This document shows, one piece after another, positions 32,640-45,416 of a stretch of 64,000 nt of DNA. The notes below the pieces were generated by a model. It saw only the letters and a program-made list of their open reading frames with translations, was not told the origin of the DNA and did not search any database. Numbering within the stretch: position 1 is the stretch's first letter; the number at the start of each line of letters is the position of its first letter. The stretch spans positions 682,001-746,000 of the forward strand of contig JALLLS010000004.1 of assembly GCA_025094145.1 (NCBI GenBank). Direction: 5' to 3'. Origin of the DNA: Spinellus fusiger. Lineage: Eukaryota; Mucoromycota; Mucoromycetes; Mucorales; Phycomycetaceae. Made by a program: the position numbers and the translations under genes.

Positions 32640-35325
32640 GTAGTGCTAAACTAGAACGATGCCTTTGTTATCAGGGAGAAACAAAGCTGTGTCTACTATG
32701 GACAATCCCCATCAGATAGAGTGACATTGCTATAATAAGAAGGATTCATTCCATTACAAGGTTTACGTTATGCATATCCTTCATGCCACTGTGTACCTGT
32801 TAATTGTTTTCCTATTATTTCATAGTAATTTGGTGTCATGCAATAGAATCAATGCCTCCCCATCGGAATATTAATTCCGGGCAATTCCTTTATAGTTTCC
32901 AATTTTACTTCACTCCACTCCATTCCACCCCCTATTTGCCCCCTCCCTTGTACTTGCCCCGTTCCCTTTTCCTTTCTCTGCCTCACTGCCTGCCACACTG
33001 CCTGCCACACTGCCTGCCACTTCCCCTGCCTTTCTTTGGCCCTAAATCACATATTTATGTACTGGAGAATCAACAATAATAATAAAAAGCCACTTTTTTC
33101 TCATCAGCATGGGTCTATACATGATGCATGGACACTCCCTAGAGAGCATTGTGTTGAGTGATTCATTCATTGACTATAAGAAGCATAGAGTTCAAGTTCA
33201 TTTCCTATGTGTGTAGCCTAGAGACAAGTTACAATGGGGATAGCCTGCTATTCATCACCAAGACATAAGCAAGTCTCTTTTAAGAAGAAAAGAAAAAAGG
33301 GCCCTGCGTCAAATAACTTATCCAGGGATTCCTTCTAAACTCAATAGCATCGCCATTTTACTCTCTTTCTATTTTATTGCTCTCTTTGTTGTTCAATACA
33401 CGCCATACGTATCATTTTATTAAAGTTTCCATTGATGCACAATCCACCTTTCCCACTCTGCAGCATAGATATGTATGGGCCACTGAGGTTACACCCAAAT
33501 GAAATAGTAGCATGTGCTTGTATTGATAGGTGAGGAGAGAAGAAGAGGAAGAAGAAGAGAGCAGTCTCTGTCACAGAACAGCCTCCAGTAAAGAAAAGGG
33601 CCAAGGGAGGAGGGCAATCCATTCAACACACCTCAGGCCCAACACACCTCAGGCCACTCGGATTCGACAAGGAAACTCAGTTGCTCTAGAGTCAAGTCGC
33701 TTGCTTATCATCATTATTGCATGAAAAGAGTACCCAGCACCACACACACATAAGACCAGTGATGATAACACTCATTGCACTACTACCATCATTGCATGGC
33801 CTCACTCCCCCCAACACACATCCTTGGGTCCTTGCCATAGCCCAGAGTGACATAAGAGTGGGAAGGTGAAATGTCGTCTGGTTAGTATCCAGCATCCAAT
33901 CAGCCCTGTGTCTCATTTCCCTTGTCGCCTTTTTGTTCTGCACTTGCCCATAGCGCCATGCGTCCCCATCCTTGCTCCAACACATTCCTCCACAGATCCT
34001 TGGCCATTGACACCCGTCCCATGCCTGTTCTTTGTCTGTGGTGACGTCATAAAGAGACAGGCCCCATTGTTCTGTGCCAGAGCCATTGACACCAAGCCCA
34101 TGTTTGTATCCAAGCAAAACAAGGGCTTGTGCCGACGACAATGCAGTGTTGTACAAGTGCTGGTCCACTACCATTGATGCTATCCATTCGTGGTGTCTCC
34201 AGGAGGGAAGGGTTTGTGTTTTTATATTCCAGTCGGATGAGGCAAAGAGTGTACAGAAACCTTATTCTGGCACAAATGGGAAGATAAATAACACAAAGCG
34301 GATCACTAAACACAGTACCAAAGCAGGCACACACACACAAAACAGCGGTTGATTCTAGTGTGGATTCTAGTGTGGATTCTAGTGTGGATTAGGGGGAGGA
34401 GGAGGATGAGAGAAAGAAAAAAAAAGAGGGGGGTCTATTCTCTTGTCCTCTAGTCTATGCTGTGGTGGAAAGGGACATTTGTATTTGAATAAGAATGTTG
34501 CCAGCAATGAGAGAATGTCTTGTCTTGTCTTCAAGTCAGTCACTGATCATTCTAAACCCAGACGCCTACTTGCATTTGCAGCAGACTTTCTGTTTATTTT
34601 GGATTCCCTGGTTACCGTTTTGATTTAAGCTCAAACTGTCACTGCTTTTTTCTTATGGTTTGTTACTTGTCTTGCCCTTTGTACCTCCTCTTCTTCCTCT
34701 TCTTCCTCTTCTTCCTCTTCTTCCTCTTCCTCTTTCTTTTTCTTTTTTCTTTTCTTCTTTTCTTCTTCTTTCCATCTCTCACTTGCTATTTGCTGCTCTT
34801 CTCCCTATAAGACACCTGTCCTCCCCTCCCCCCTCCCCCCTTTTGTGAATCCTGCCCTTGTCTTGGATCCTCCACCGTCTCCTTATTGTGTTAGCCTCCA
34901 GTGAATCCTAAGAATAAGAATGAAAGCCTCATTGTAAGCCCTATTTTCTATGTGTTGACTAGATCTGTCCAACGATACACAGCTTGACAACCCTCCCCCC
35001 TATTATTATTATAACTATTATAGAGAGAGAGAGAGAGAGATGGAAACATAAATAGAAAGAGAGAGTGTTGTATATAAATGGACAACATTCATTGGGCTTT
35101 ATTAGATCACGAAAGAACGCATTGAATGACTCCACCAGCCAGAGTGCTCGTACCAGAGTGTCAAAACCAACGACCTTCAAAAAGACGTTTCGTGTGTCTA
35201 TCCGCCCCCCCACACCTTCACCTTCACCACCCCCCACACCACACCCTACCTCACAGCACCCCAAGGGCCCCTACCATGACGTGAGTGCCCTGGCAGCACA
35301 GCTCAAACAACGACTGTCGGCCGTC
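32640..35325. other. Transition region upstream of the PHD-finger gene
   Basis: GC content rises toward the gene-dense half. A GATTCTAGTGTG triplet repeat sits at about 34351-34389 and a CTTCTTCCT tract at about 34690. Several open frames overlap on both strands between 33.5 and 34.4 kb, none recognised. The right part (35065-35325) is open in frame with the PHD gene and may contain its upstream exon or 5' UTR. Confidence 0.5.
34042..34049. promoter_or_regulatory. CRE palindrome TGACGTCA
   Basis: Perfect 8-bp bZIP (CREB/ATF) site in non-coding DNA about 1.3 kb upstream of the PHD-finger gene. A single occurrence, so chance is possible. Confidence 0.3.
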
Positions 35326-37102
35326 ATGGCAACCCTCGTTCTACCCAACCCACACGTCACAGTTCCACCATCTCCGCACACCTCCACCCTCACCCTCCCC
35401 TCACCCTCTTCTCCTTCCCACCTGTCAGCCTCTGATTGGCCAATAAGCAAGACAAACGAGACACACAGGACACACGAGACACACAAGATAAGCGAGACAC
35501 ACAGGCCTAGGTTGCGCAATCTGAGGGTATTGAAGGACTATCTGCTCATGGTGGCTCAGGAGGGCCATCATGTTGCTATGGCCGAATCAATTGAAATTAC
35601 CATGACAGACCCTGATCTCTCGGATAGAATGAATGAACAGCAGGTCCTGGGGCATCAAGGTGCCATTTGGATGGAGGCATTGGTCCATGCACCCTCTGAT
35701 ATGGAATGCCAGCTTAAGCCACCGCACCTTCCACCCCCTTCTCCAGACCAGCGTGCAAAGGGTAAGTGAGAGAAGAGGAGAGAAGAGGAGAGAAGAGGAG
35801 AGAGAATAACGAGATGGCTCATCGGACTTTGTAGACACGTCTCTACCTATTGGGGTAAGCCGAAGACTTGATCGACGTCGACCAGGACGACCGTCCAAAC
35901 CCAAATGTTTCCTGTATGACAAACTAGCCATGACCCGCCACCCACACACCCACCCACACACCCAACAGCAACAACAGCCACCGTCCTCTTTGCAACCACC
36001 ACCACCATCATTGCAGCCACCCTTGCAGCCACCATTGCAGCAGCAGGACGAACACAAAAAGACCACAGAGGAACAGCGCATGAAGAACAAGCGCCAGAAA
36101 TACCCTACACGCAAGGCCATTGAATGGTCAGAAGAGGTGGCCAAGAAGAAGAAAAAGGAACTGGACAATCTAGTCCAATGTATCTGCAACACCCCGCACG
36201 AGGAGTTCGGATCCATGGTGCAATGTGACGACTGCTCTTCGTGGCTCCATGTGGAGTGTCTTGCCCTGAGTGCCACTGCCCTGGAGGAGACGTTCCAATG
36301 CCCGTCGTGCTACATGTCGCTTGGCACCAGCAAAACAGCCAAACTGCTGAGCACAGTGACCTGGCGCTATGTGGCCCAGTGGAAGAGTCGACGGCTGGCA
36401 GCCACTCTGTCGACGGATTCAGGCAGTGAGGATGAGGAAGAGGAGGTGCACCCACCCCTGCTGTCGTGTTCTGTCCTCAGCACCCCGCCATGTCCACCAT
36501 GTCCTCCATGCTTGAACACACCACCCCCCACCCCCACTGTGCTGTGTGGTCTGCAGGAAGCTGTCCTGCCACCAGGCAATACCGGGGCAAGAGCAGACAG
36601 TGAGGCCGACACAGAGACAAGAGCAGACATTCCTGAGCTGTCGTATGCTGTCCCTGATTTTGGCTTTTCTCCCGCGATCCCCAGCAGCCCCACCCACAGC
36701 GAGGACACCGAAAGTGCAAGTGAGGCCAGCACACCCGACCAGGCCGTGTATGGCACCGATCCCTTTGACCTGGTGGATGGCCATGGGGAGGCTGTCATCA
36801 AGGGCTCTGCTCTTGGGCTGTTCTACCAACTGAGCTATCTCCAGTCAGCCCATGGGAAGGAGGATCTGCTCGTCCCACATGCCAATGATGTGTTTCTGTG
36901 CGAGAACCAGTAAGTAAATCAATAGATAGACATCCCACAGCAGAGACAAGTTCCACGACTGACGGACCCACCCCATTGTCTTAGTCACAACTCCATGTAT
37001 GCCCATGGTCCTACTACTGTGAACTTTGCGCCTGATCTTCCTCCCTCCTACATCTGCTCACAGTATCTGTCAGAAATGTCGACTGTGGAAGAGGCAGCCT
37101 AG
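35326..37102 (+). CDS. PHD-finger protein
   Basis: Three exons: 35326-35761, 35835-36909, 36985-37102 (542 aa; phases agree). A basic AT-hook-like RRRPGRPSKPK near residue 165 is followed by a Pro/Gln/His-rich linker, then a C4HC3 PHD finger at about residues 259-303 (CICNTPHEEF, CDDCSSWLHVEC, CPSC). A long acidic, Ser/Pro-rich tail ends in YLSEMSTVEEAA. PHD fingers usually read histone H3 tails, so a chromatin role is likely; the finger resembles those in fungal Set3- or Cti6-type proteins, but no second domain fixes the identity. The first ATG is the earliest in frame; the frame stays open to about 35065, so an upstream start exon is possible. Confidence 0.75.
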
Positions 37103-38264
37103 GTGCAAGGAAGATGTGTTTTCTTTTTATTCTTTTTATTCTTCTTGGTGAGGGTTTTGTTTGTTCTTTTTTATTAGAAGAAAGAAAGGAAAAACACATG
37201 CACACACACACACCAACAAAAACACACACACACACACATTTGCTTACTGTGCTTGTAAATACCCTTTCTCTTTTTCTCTTTTTCTCTTTCTTTCTATTCT
37301 TACTGTACATTCACTTTCTTTTGCATGACACTTTTATTATTTTATTTTTGTATCTCAACAAACCCACCCACATTAGCAAAGTCCTTTTTTTTTCTTTTTT
37401 TTCTTTTTTTCTTTTCTACATCTCTATCTCTCTCTATTGAGCCAGTAGTCATAGTCTTATTCTACTGTAAAAGTTTATTTGTTTGTATATACACGTGTTT
37501 TTATACCCATCTTTTGTCTTTGTTGTGCTATAAAAGAGAGCATGAGATGTCAATGTCACATAGGGTCTGGAGTGAGGGAGGGAAGACATCCTCTTGTTTC
37601 CAATCCCACCACCACCAACAAAGAACAAGGCAGAAACCCAAATCCACACCCAACAGATGGAACAAGGCATTGGACAAGATGAAATCAACGCCAATTCTCT
37701 CTCTCTTTATTATCTACTATCTACTAGTATTCTTGGTTTCATCTCTCATCCTAGTATGATTCCTGCATAAAGGGTTGGGTTTCATTAGAGACTCTGATTT
37801 CCGTGTGCTTGGGTGTTCTTCAAGAGTAGCAGAATGAAGATGGAGTAGAAGAGAAAAAGACAGTGTTTATTATTTCCTATTTCCTATTTCTCTATAGACA
37901 AAGAGAGACATCTCCCATGTCTTTGTTGTTTAGCCTTTACTATTTATGCTTAGTCAGACAGGCTTACCCAACAAACACACTGTGTCTATGCTCTCTTATC
38001 TCTTTTTTTTTCTTTTTCTTTCTTTCTATAGGACAAGGCACAAGCCACGGTAGCGTCTGTTTTTATACAGACACATGAGCTCCACTCTAATATTCTCTTG
38101 ACAGCTCCTCGTAAGCAGCAATGAGTCACCTGAAAATGTCCATTGCCATGATAAAGCGAGCCATTGCCACGTGATAATCCACCTACCCCATCTGAACAGG
38201 TGGAGTCAAGAAGGATCGCTGTTCTATAATTTGTATCCTTTCTATTTTGTATCCTTTCTCTTCC
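37103..38264. other. Intergenic region between the PHD gene and PEX11
   Basis: Pyrimidine-rich tracts and CA repeats (about 37198-37240). No gene recognised. The right part precedes PEX11 and probably contains its promoter. Confidence 0.5.
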
Positions 38265-39238
38265 ATGTCGAACAAAGTGTCTGTGAGTCCCTTGGCGGTG
38301 GCTAAGCTCCTTGGACCCTCCAACCCCACCCTGGACCGTCTTGTTCGGTTCCTGAGTTCAGTCAGAGGCACTGACAAAGTATTGATGGTAAGACCACTCG
38401 AGCCAAACAAAAAGACAAAGTGACACTTACTCACCTCACCTCACCTCACCTCACCTCTACTCCAGTTCATACAGTACTGGTCAAAAATCCTCGTGTGGTT
38501 CCTCCAACGCCGCTCTCCTCCCTTGAAAATAGCCGTGAGCGTCCTCACCCTGGCCCAGCGCATCCAGAACTTTGCCTCTCCTGTCAGCGACTTCAGAATC
38601 CTCCTCAGATACTACGGCCTGCTCCCTCTTCTTCAGTACATGAACTACATTGAGCACCACCCTCCCGCCAGTGCCACAGCATTGCACATTGAGCGCCTCC
38701 AGAACTGGTGCAATGTCATCTACTACCCACTCGAGCACATCTACTGGCTGGGTGCCCACCAGATCATCCCTGTCTCTGAGGAAAAAACAAATGCAATTGG
38801 CATGTGGAGCTGTCGGTTCTGGGCTGCTTATGTTCTGTTGGAGTATGCACGACTGGCGGACCAGCACAGTGGTCTGAAGCAGAGAGAGACGGATCTGCTG
38901 AGGCGGATCAAGGCAGGAGACATCCAGACAGAAGAGGATCCAGAGGCTGACATGGCACGGATCAAGGCAGAACGACAGTCTATGCTGATCAGTGCCTGCA
39001 TCAATACCGGGTAAGTGTTCCAAAGGATTCTTCTGTTCTCCACTGCCATCATTAGAGAGAGAGAGAAAAGAAATAGAAAAAGTACTCATGTTGCTATGGT
39101 GAATGTTGATCAAGGTACCTCCCCTTGACGGTCCACTGGTCATTGAAGCACTCCAACTTCCCAGATGTGTTGGTGGGTGTGTTTGGTGGATTTGCCTCTG
39201 TTCTCCAGATATACACTGCATGGAAGGACTGTGCTTAG
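38265..39238 (+). CDS. Peroxisomal biogenesis factor 11 family
   Basis: Exons 38265-38387, 38466-39010 and 39115-39238 (263 aa; phases agree). PEX11 proteins are peroxisomal membrane proteins that elongate and divide peroxisomes. Visible hallmarks: an amino-terminal LDRLVRFLSSVRGTDKVLM amphipathic helix, QYWSKILVWFL, LRYYGLLPLLQYMNY, a hydrophobic YPLEHIYWLGAH segment, CRFWAAYVLLEYARL, and a carboxy-terminal hydrophobic segment near VFGGFASVLQIYTAW, the usual membrane anchor. Length suits the family. Which PEX11 subtype (A/B or C) is not settled by eye. Confidence 0.85.
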
Positions 39239-39681
39239 ATTTCTTTTTATTTCTTATACCATTCCATGATTCTCTATCTCTATCTCTATCTACTGCACTA
39301 TGTTTCTACAAGGCAATGCTCCATAGAGGACTACTCTACTTTATTAAAAAATATTAATAAAAAGATATATATCTCTATCTCTATAAAATATTAATAAAAA
39401 GAGAGAGAGGGTGTTCCCCTTTTCTCTCTCTCTAGATCCCTCATCTTCTCTCTCTCTTTCCATTAACAAAGTATCCAACTTGGACATTGACCACGTCACG
39501 CATCATCAGCAAAACCCACCTTGACTCTCCACTGTAAAAATAATAAAAGTGGCTCCATTGAACCACCGCCCAGCTCACTCATGACAAGACACTCAGGCCT
39601 GTCCCTTTTCTGGGCTGTTTCTATTTCTTCTTTCCTTTTCTCTTTCTTTCTGGTGATTGTTGCTGCTGTTATTGTTTGCCC

Positions 39682-40643
39682 ATGGAAGACACCACTGAAG
39701 ACACCCCATCCACCCTGTCAGCACAGAAGACTGCCCTGGACAGAGTAGGTAGATTCTGTACAGAAACAAGACAGAACAAAGTCACTGTTCTTTTGGACGC
39801 TTCTCCCCTCTCAGTGCCTCCATCCCTTGTTGACTGTATGTTCTATAGAAGTGGCAGCAGTTGCTGGATAGAACGACTCCCTTTGTCTATCAGCGTTGGA
39901 CTGGTACTGCTGTTCTGCTCATGCTGTTCATGGCACGCATTGTCTATGCTGAAGGATGGTACATTGTCTGGTGAGTTGTCCTGTCTCTCTCTTCTTTCTT
40001 TCTTCTTTCTTTCTTTTCTTGTGAGGATGCGTAAAGGACACACTGACACGCACTGACACATAGTTATGCTCTTGGTAATATTCTCTTGCAGGCCACAACC
40101 CTCTTGGTCTCAGACGCATTGACTCATATGGATGTGTGTGTGTGTGTGTGTGTGTGTGTTTGTGTGTGTTTGTGTGTGGGGTGAAATAGGTATTTACATG
40201 CTGAACATGTTCCTTGCCTTCTTGACACCCAAAATCACACCCTCAATGGAGATGGATAACAAGGAGACTGAATTGGAAGAAGGACCGTCACTGCCCTCCA
40301 AGGCAGATGAGGAGTTTAAGCCATTTATCAGAAGACTGCCTGAATTCAAGTTCTGGTAAGTTGCAGAGGAAAGAGGACCTCTCTATTCTAGGCCGAGGAA
40401 ACTAAGGGAGAGAGGGGGCAAAGGCATGCTGTGACCCAAGCAACGTGTTTTGCGCTTGTGGCCAGTTTCTTTAGGATCTTTGACATTCCTGTCTTCTGGC
40501 CTATTCTGCTTGTCTACTTTATTATTCTGTTCATCATCACCATGAGAAGACAGATCAAGCATATGATAAAGTACAAGTACATTCCCTTTGATCTTAACAA
40601 GAGGAACTACAGTGGCAGTGGTCGTAGCAAGTCATCGCTGTAA
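39682..40643 (+). CDS. RER1: Rer1, ER retrieval receptor of the Golgi
   Basis: Exons 39682-39744, 39849-39970, 40064-40074, 40190-40355 and 40424-40643 (193 aa; phases agree). Rer1 returns escaped ER membrane proteins from the early Golgi in COPI vesicles. Core motifs are present: YQRWTGTAVLLM, YALG joined to IYMLNMFLAFLTPK, FRRLPEFKFW-type IRRLPEFKFW, and DIPVFWPILLVYFI followed by MRRQIKHMIKYKYIPF. Four hydrophobic segments fit the known topology. Exon 3 is only 11 nt and encodes the end of CYALG; without it the conserved block is broken. Intron 3 contains a GT microsatellite. The 3' end is 83 bp from the convergent frataxin gene. Confidence 0.92.
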
Positions 40644-40677
40644 AGAGAGAAATAGAACAAGTAGAAATAAACAAGAT

Positions 40678-40723
40678 GCTTCCTGCTTCCTGCTTCCTGC
40701 TTCCTGCTTCCTGCTTCCTGCTT
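40678..40723. repeat. CTTCCTG 7-bp tandem repeat
   Basis: About six copies of a 7-nt unit between the convergent stops of Rer1 and frataxin. Confidence 0.85.
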
Positions 40724-40726
40724 CTT

Positions 40727-41514
40727 CTAGTCTCTTTCCTCTTTTAATGCTTCAAACAGATCCACTGGCTGATGGAAAATATCACTTAATTCACTATTCA
40801 GCACTCTGTCCAATGTTTGGCTGTCTCGGTGATAAAACCATGTCTGTGTAGACGCATCATAATCAAATCGTTTGGGACCACTAGAAAAATAAATAACACT
40901 GTGAGCCCTCTTTTTTTCTGCTTTCTTCTTTCTTCTTTTTGCTTTCTTCTTTCTGCTTTATACTCCACTTTTCTGATAGTACCTCTTGGGAGAAGACAAC
41001 CACAATTGACGCGTGGGCGGCTGTTTGTTAACAACATACGTGCCATGCTCACCGAGGTTCAATGTCATGACACCTTGCTGTAGAGATAGCATGCACATTA
41101 GATTCCTCAATACACAACACACTACACCCAATACTTACAGAATACTCAATATCAAATCCATTCAGCACCACCTCCTCGCCCAGTGCCTCCACCTTATCCA
41201 CCATACACTCTAGAGTCGTGTCTGCTATTTTGTGGTATGTCTCGGTGGAAAGTATCCTAAGCAAGCCCCTCAAATACAAATAAGAAAGAGAATAGGCCTT
41301 CTAGTGGTGTGGGTGGCTGTTGGACAGTGACTTACGCCGCCTGGTACAGTGGTTGTGTTGTGTAGTGCTTGGGAAATAAGAGTGGCTGCCATTGGACAAG
41401 GGGTGCGTTGGCTCCAAGACTTCTTCTTACAGTGGGAGACACATGGCGAGGGAGACAAGGTACAGTGGCCTGAAAAAGACGCTGTGTACATGTGGAGAGT
41501 TGTGCAGTCAACAT
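40727..41514 (-). CDS. YFH1: Frataxin, mitochondrial
   Basis: Exons on the minus strand: 41514-41336, 41256-41139, 41077-40983, 40880-40727 (181 aa; phases agree). Frataxin regulates cysteine desulfurase in mitochondrial Fe-S cluster assembly. The amino-terminus ([18 protein letters not shown], then RRSLGAN) is Arg/Ser-rich and lacks acidic residues, a typical presequence. The mature part has the frataxin fold: [14 protein letters not shown] helix, an acidic patch, [37 protein letters not shown] and a terminal helix. The [19 protein letters not shown] sheet residues are hallmarks of the family. Divergent from the WD40 gene, with about 1 kb of shared upstream DNA. Confidence 0.93.
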
Positions 41515-42491
41515 TTGGAGTGGACGAGTGACGGGCGTAGACGAGTGACGGGTGTAGAAAAGATAAAATAAACAAAAGAAAGAAAGAGAAAGAAAGAAGG
41601 AAATTAAAGGATGTCTGGGCTCACATTGGATTTGGAGGACCGATACTATAGTCCCTACTCCTCTCATGTGACTTGTTTTTCCTTGGCAGACCACAGTGTA
41701 GTCGTGCGTTGGAGGGGTGGAGAGAAGAAAGAGGGTTCAATACACACCCTTTTATTGCTGTTATTGTTATCATTTTGATCTGTGCAAGATGACTGCTATT
41801 TTATTTTTATTTTTATTTTTATTTTTATTAAATAAAAAGGAGAGCTTTTGTGGTGTTTAGAGGGAGTGTAGAGATTCCTTGGCAGTCGTTTCTATGCTCA
41901 ATTAGTCTACATAGCGCATTACAGCACATTACAGCACATCCATCATAACATCCCGGGCCAAACTGTCTCTTTTTATACTTGTAATAATAAAATTAAAAGT
42001 TAGAAAGAGAAAGACACTTGTCTGGGGGAGGGAACCACCCGTTGCATTAACCAGTGAAAGGGATGGGATTCATGTTGATGTGACTTTGTGTGTGAGACTT
42101 TAGGGAGTGGGAGGCGGGGTGAGAGAGTCAATGTTTGTGTGCGTGTGTGCGTGTGTGCGGGGGGCGGGAGGAAAAGCGTGGGACGGGGGGCGGGAGGGAA
42201 TAATAACACGAGTGAGAGGGAGTTGGAGGAGAGGGCGGGGGGCGTGACTATAAAATAAGGCTGTTGGGTGGGTGAGATTGGAGGGAGGGTCCACATTGAT
42301 CACTGTACGAGTGCGAGTGAGTGAATTCTAAAGACATACACGGCTATAACTATACACTCTATACACCCCTGTCTACGCACTCACCTGCTCTCTCTTTTTT
42401 CTTCTCTTCTTCCTCCTCAGATTCCCCCCTTTGTCTTTTTTTTTTTTTTTTTTTTGCTTCTTCCCTCCCAACCAACTCATTACACAACAAC
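41515..42491. other. Divergent promoter region, frataxin / WD40 gene
   Basis: Shared upstream DNA of two divergent genes. A TATA-like CTATAAAATAAGG lies at about 42249 on the plus strand and a CT-rich tract with a long T run (about 42440) precedes the WD40 start. Confidence 0.5.
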
Positions 42492-45416
42492 ATGGGTAAG
42501 TCATGTCCCTCCCTCCTTCCTTCCTTCCTAATTCCTTCTCTACAGACCGCGGTAGACCCTTCAGTGCTGTTTCTATCAAAGAAGAACTCCAGGATGATAC
42601 TGTCTGCCTTGACGAAGCCACTGCCACCTCTAGCTCTGATACTGAGCAGGAGAACGAGCCCTACGCCTTTATCCCAGCCACCAACCCCCTTCTGCTCCAA
42701 GGAGAACTACAACACCTTCTCCTCAAAGTAAGTGCAAAGTAAGTGGACTTGCTGTATAGGCAGTGAAATTGATCCACAGTGTGTATGGCTTTTTATATTT
42801 TTATATTTAAATATTTATATTTATATTATCTATAAAAACATAAAAACATAAAAACATATCTATAGCTTCAACGCCAACAGACAAAGCAATTGAGTTATCT
42901 CGAAAGATCCAAGCTACTCAACAAGGAAATTCAAAACACAAGCAGACACATAGCAAAGATCACTCGTCTCCTTGCCGACTCTTCTCTACAACAGGACCAC
43001 ACACCCACCACCCCACAGCCCCACAGCCGAATCGATACGTCTTCCCATGTCCCTGTGGGTGTTCCTTACCCCAGCAGTGGATTTCCTGTTCATCTCCCCA
43101 CAATAGCCTCCACCTCCACCTCTATAGCCTCCACTTCCACTTCCACAGCCACCCGTCGTCAGCAGCAGCAACAACCATCAACACCCGATCCCCCTTCTCT
43201 CCGTACCACACCCAGTCCGTCGGCCCGCAAACGACGTCCCTCGCATGTCTCCCCCCGCCCCAACCTCACTGTCAAACGCGCCACCACCTACCAGAGAATA
43301 GAAGATGCAGAGGTGGGGATTGCCCAAAAGATCCGCCACGACACCTCTCCTCATCCCATTGTACCTCCCTTTGATATGGTAAGTCAAGCCACACGCCTCC
43401 TCTTTCCTCCTCGTCCTCTACTCATGCATGGATAGCCGGAACGATTGCCCTACCGTGCACAGGAACTGAATGTGGCAGGCACCGACTACTGTGATCTCTA
43501 CTTGCGACGTAGCCAGACGACAGATGTAGCCAGTCTCAATAAGAAGCCAAGAAGCCTTATGTTTAGTGCTGTTGGGACAAGTAATGCAAGTTCAATGAAG
43601 GATATCATGGTTCTGACGTCGTTGGATGGGTAAGAAAGAGAGAAAGAGAGAAAGAGAGAAGTCACTTACTTTGTTTGATGGATGGGGTGTGTTTTTGTAT
43701 GGATCAATAGAGATCTTCAATTCTGGTAAGTTGGCATTAGTACCTGCCTAGGATGATAGTGAATAACAAGATCCCATCGCTGCATTATTATCTCTATGGT
43801 AACTATGGTAACTATGATTTCTGCCACAGGAATTCATCCACACGAAGGTAATGCATTCGTCTATTCATGGGTTCATGGGTGGAAAGAAGGAACATTCAAC
43901 TGATGAGGAATGATGTGGGGGGAATCTATATGTTTTTTATTATTATTATTTGTAGAAATATCAAAACATTAGGACGAGAACACCTTTATCCAACATGGAT
44001 TGAGGATCTTTGTTGGGCCACCCCTACTACCCTTGCCCTGTGTCCCTCCATTAGAAGAGACAGCAGAGGATCCAGTCCACAATCAGAAGACAGAGAAACC
44101 GTGTCGCTTGTTCACATTAGTGCTGTCACAGATGTAGGTAGAGAAGATGCGTATGAGGGCGATCCAACCCAATCTGATGTATGATGTATGATGTATGATG
44201 CATAGACCACAGTAGAGGGCCGTGTCCAGAACATGGAGACACTGCCTCATACAAAAGGATACTCTACCATTGCACCCTTGAGCATTGACCATCTTAGTCT
44301 GGCAGGCATAGAGCGAGCCAGTTTCGTTACAGGCGGCAACGATAAGTCGGTGGTAAGTGGCTCTTTTTTCTTTTCTTTTTTCTTCCTCAAAGACACTGAA
44401 CCTATCTCTGTGTGTGTGTATTAATGGAATAGTATATTTGGGATTTACGCCGCGAAAATGAAAGAGATGATTTTGATCTTGCTGCCACTCATCAAGTTCC
44501 TCTTCCCCACACCTCCTACCCACAGACCTTTCTCTATGACAAGTACCATAGCCGACTGTTCTCGGGAGGAGCTGATGATCGCTTCTTTATGTTTGATATG
44601 GAGGCTCAGAAGATAGAAACAGAACTCAAGTTTACAGGACGTGTAAGTTGATACAAAGAAGAAAGAAAGAAGAAGAGATATTGATGGTTGTGTGTTGCAG
44701 GTGAACACTATTCTCCAGAGTCCAGTGTCACCTAATCTACTCATGATCAGGTAAAGAAGACACCCCTCCCCTCATCCACACACTTGACAGAAGAGACTGA
44801 ATGTAACCTTGTGCCTATCACCAGTCTGTCCACAAAGACCGACCAACTTGTCCTGTATGATCAAAGATGCAGTGGCTCCAATGCTGTCCAAGTGAGGCTT
44901 GGCCATACAGAAGTGGAGAATGTGTCTCGGTACATACGGCCAGACTGGCATTCGAATGGCCATATGGTTGTCTGTGGCAGTCAAGTTGAGCCCAAGATAC
45001 ACTTTTGGTGAGTTACTCTCTCTCTCTCTTGTGTTGTGTGTTCTATCTCTTGTTAACATAGAACTCTGCTTATTTCAAGGGATTTGCGCTACAATGGAGT
45101 GGCGCGTGGTCCATGCTTTAGTTTTGAAACCATGGGTAAGGAAGAAGAATTCATAGTGGTCTCTTTATTGTTGCTGTTGCTGTTGTTGTTGTTGCTGTTG
45201 TTGTTGTTGCTGTTGTTGTTGTTGTTGTTATTGTTATTATTGTTATTATTGTTATTATTGTTTATTTGTGCTTACACTCTATTACTAGGCAAAACAAAAA
45301 CATTGAGATGTATGTTCTTACCCAACCGAAATACTGTCTTGTCATTATCGTCCACTCGTATTCTCACATGGACAGACTATTCTGTTCAGCCTGATTCAGT
45401 CATTCATGCTATCTAA
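42492..45416 (+). CDS. WD40-repeat protein with coiled-coil amino-terminus
   Basis: Thirteen exons: 42492-42495, 42546-42727, 42866-43378, 43436-43629, 43711-43725, 43830-43847, 43956-44133, 44206-44352, 44433-44642, 44701-44750, 44825-45007, 45080-45135 and 45289-45416 (625 aa; all phases agree). Residues ~60-110 form a Gln/Leu-rich probable coiled coil, followed by a Ser/Thr/Pro-rich stretch with poly-Gln and a basic ARKRR. The carboxy half has degenerate WD blades: DGDLQFW, FVTGGNDKSV joined to YIWDLRR, LFSGGADDRFFMFD, QLVLYDQR, KIHFWDLR, ILTWTDYS. Two micro-exons of 15 and 18 nt occur. A scaffold or adaptor role is inferred; no orthologue was recognised. The donor at 42728 has an alternative 12 nt downstream. 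Confidence 0.8.
45163..45262. repeat. TTG/CTG/TTA trinucleotide repeat in a WD40-gene intron
   Basis: About 100 nt of TTG, CTG and TTA triplets inside the last intron (45136-45288). Confidence 0.9.

Noticed and set aside
33692..34174. 160-codon open frame on the minus strand
   Set aside because: No family resemblance, several overlapping open frames on both strands, and no splice or promoter context; probably chance in GC-richer DNA.
42000..42303. 98-codon minus-strand frame rich in Pro/Thr
   Set aside because: Lies in the divergent promoter region, low complexity, and no conserved motif.
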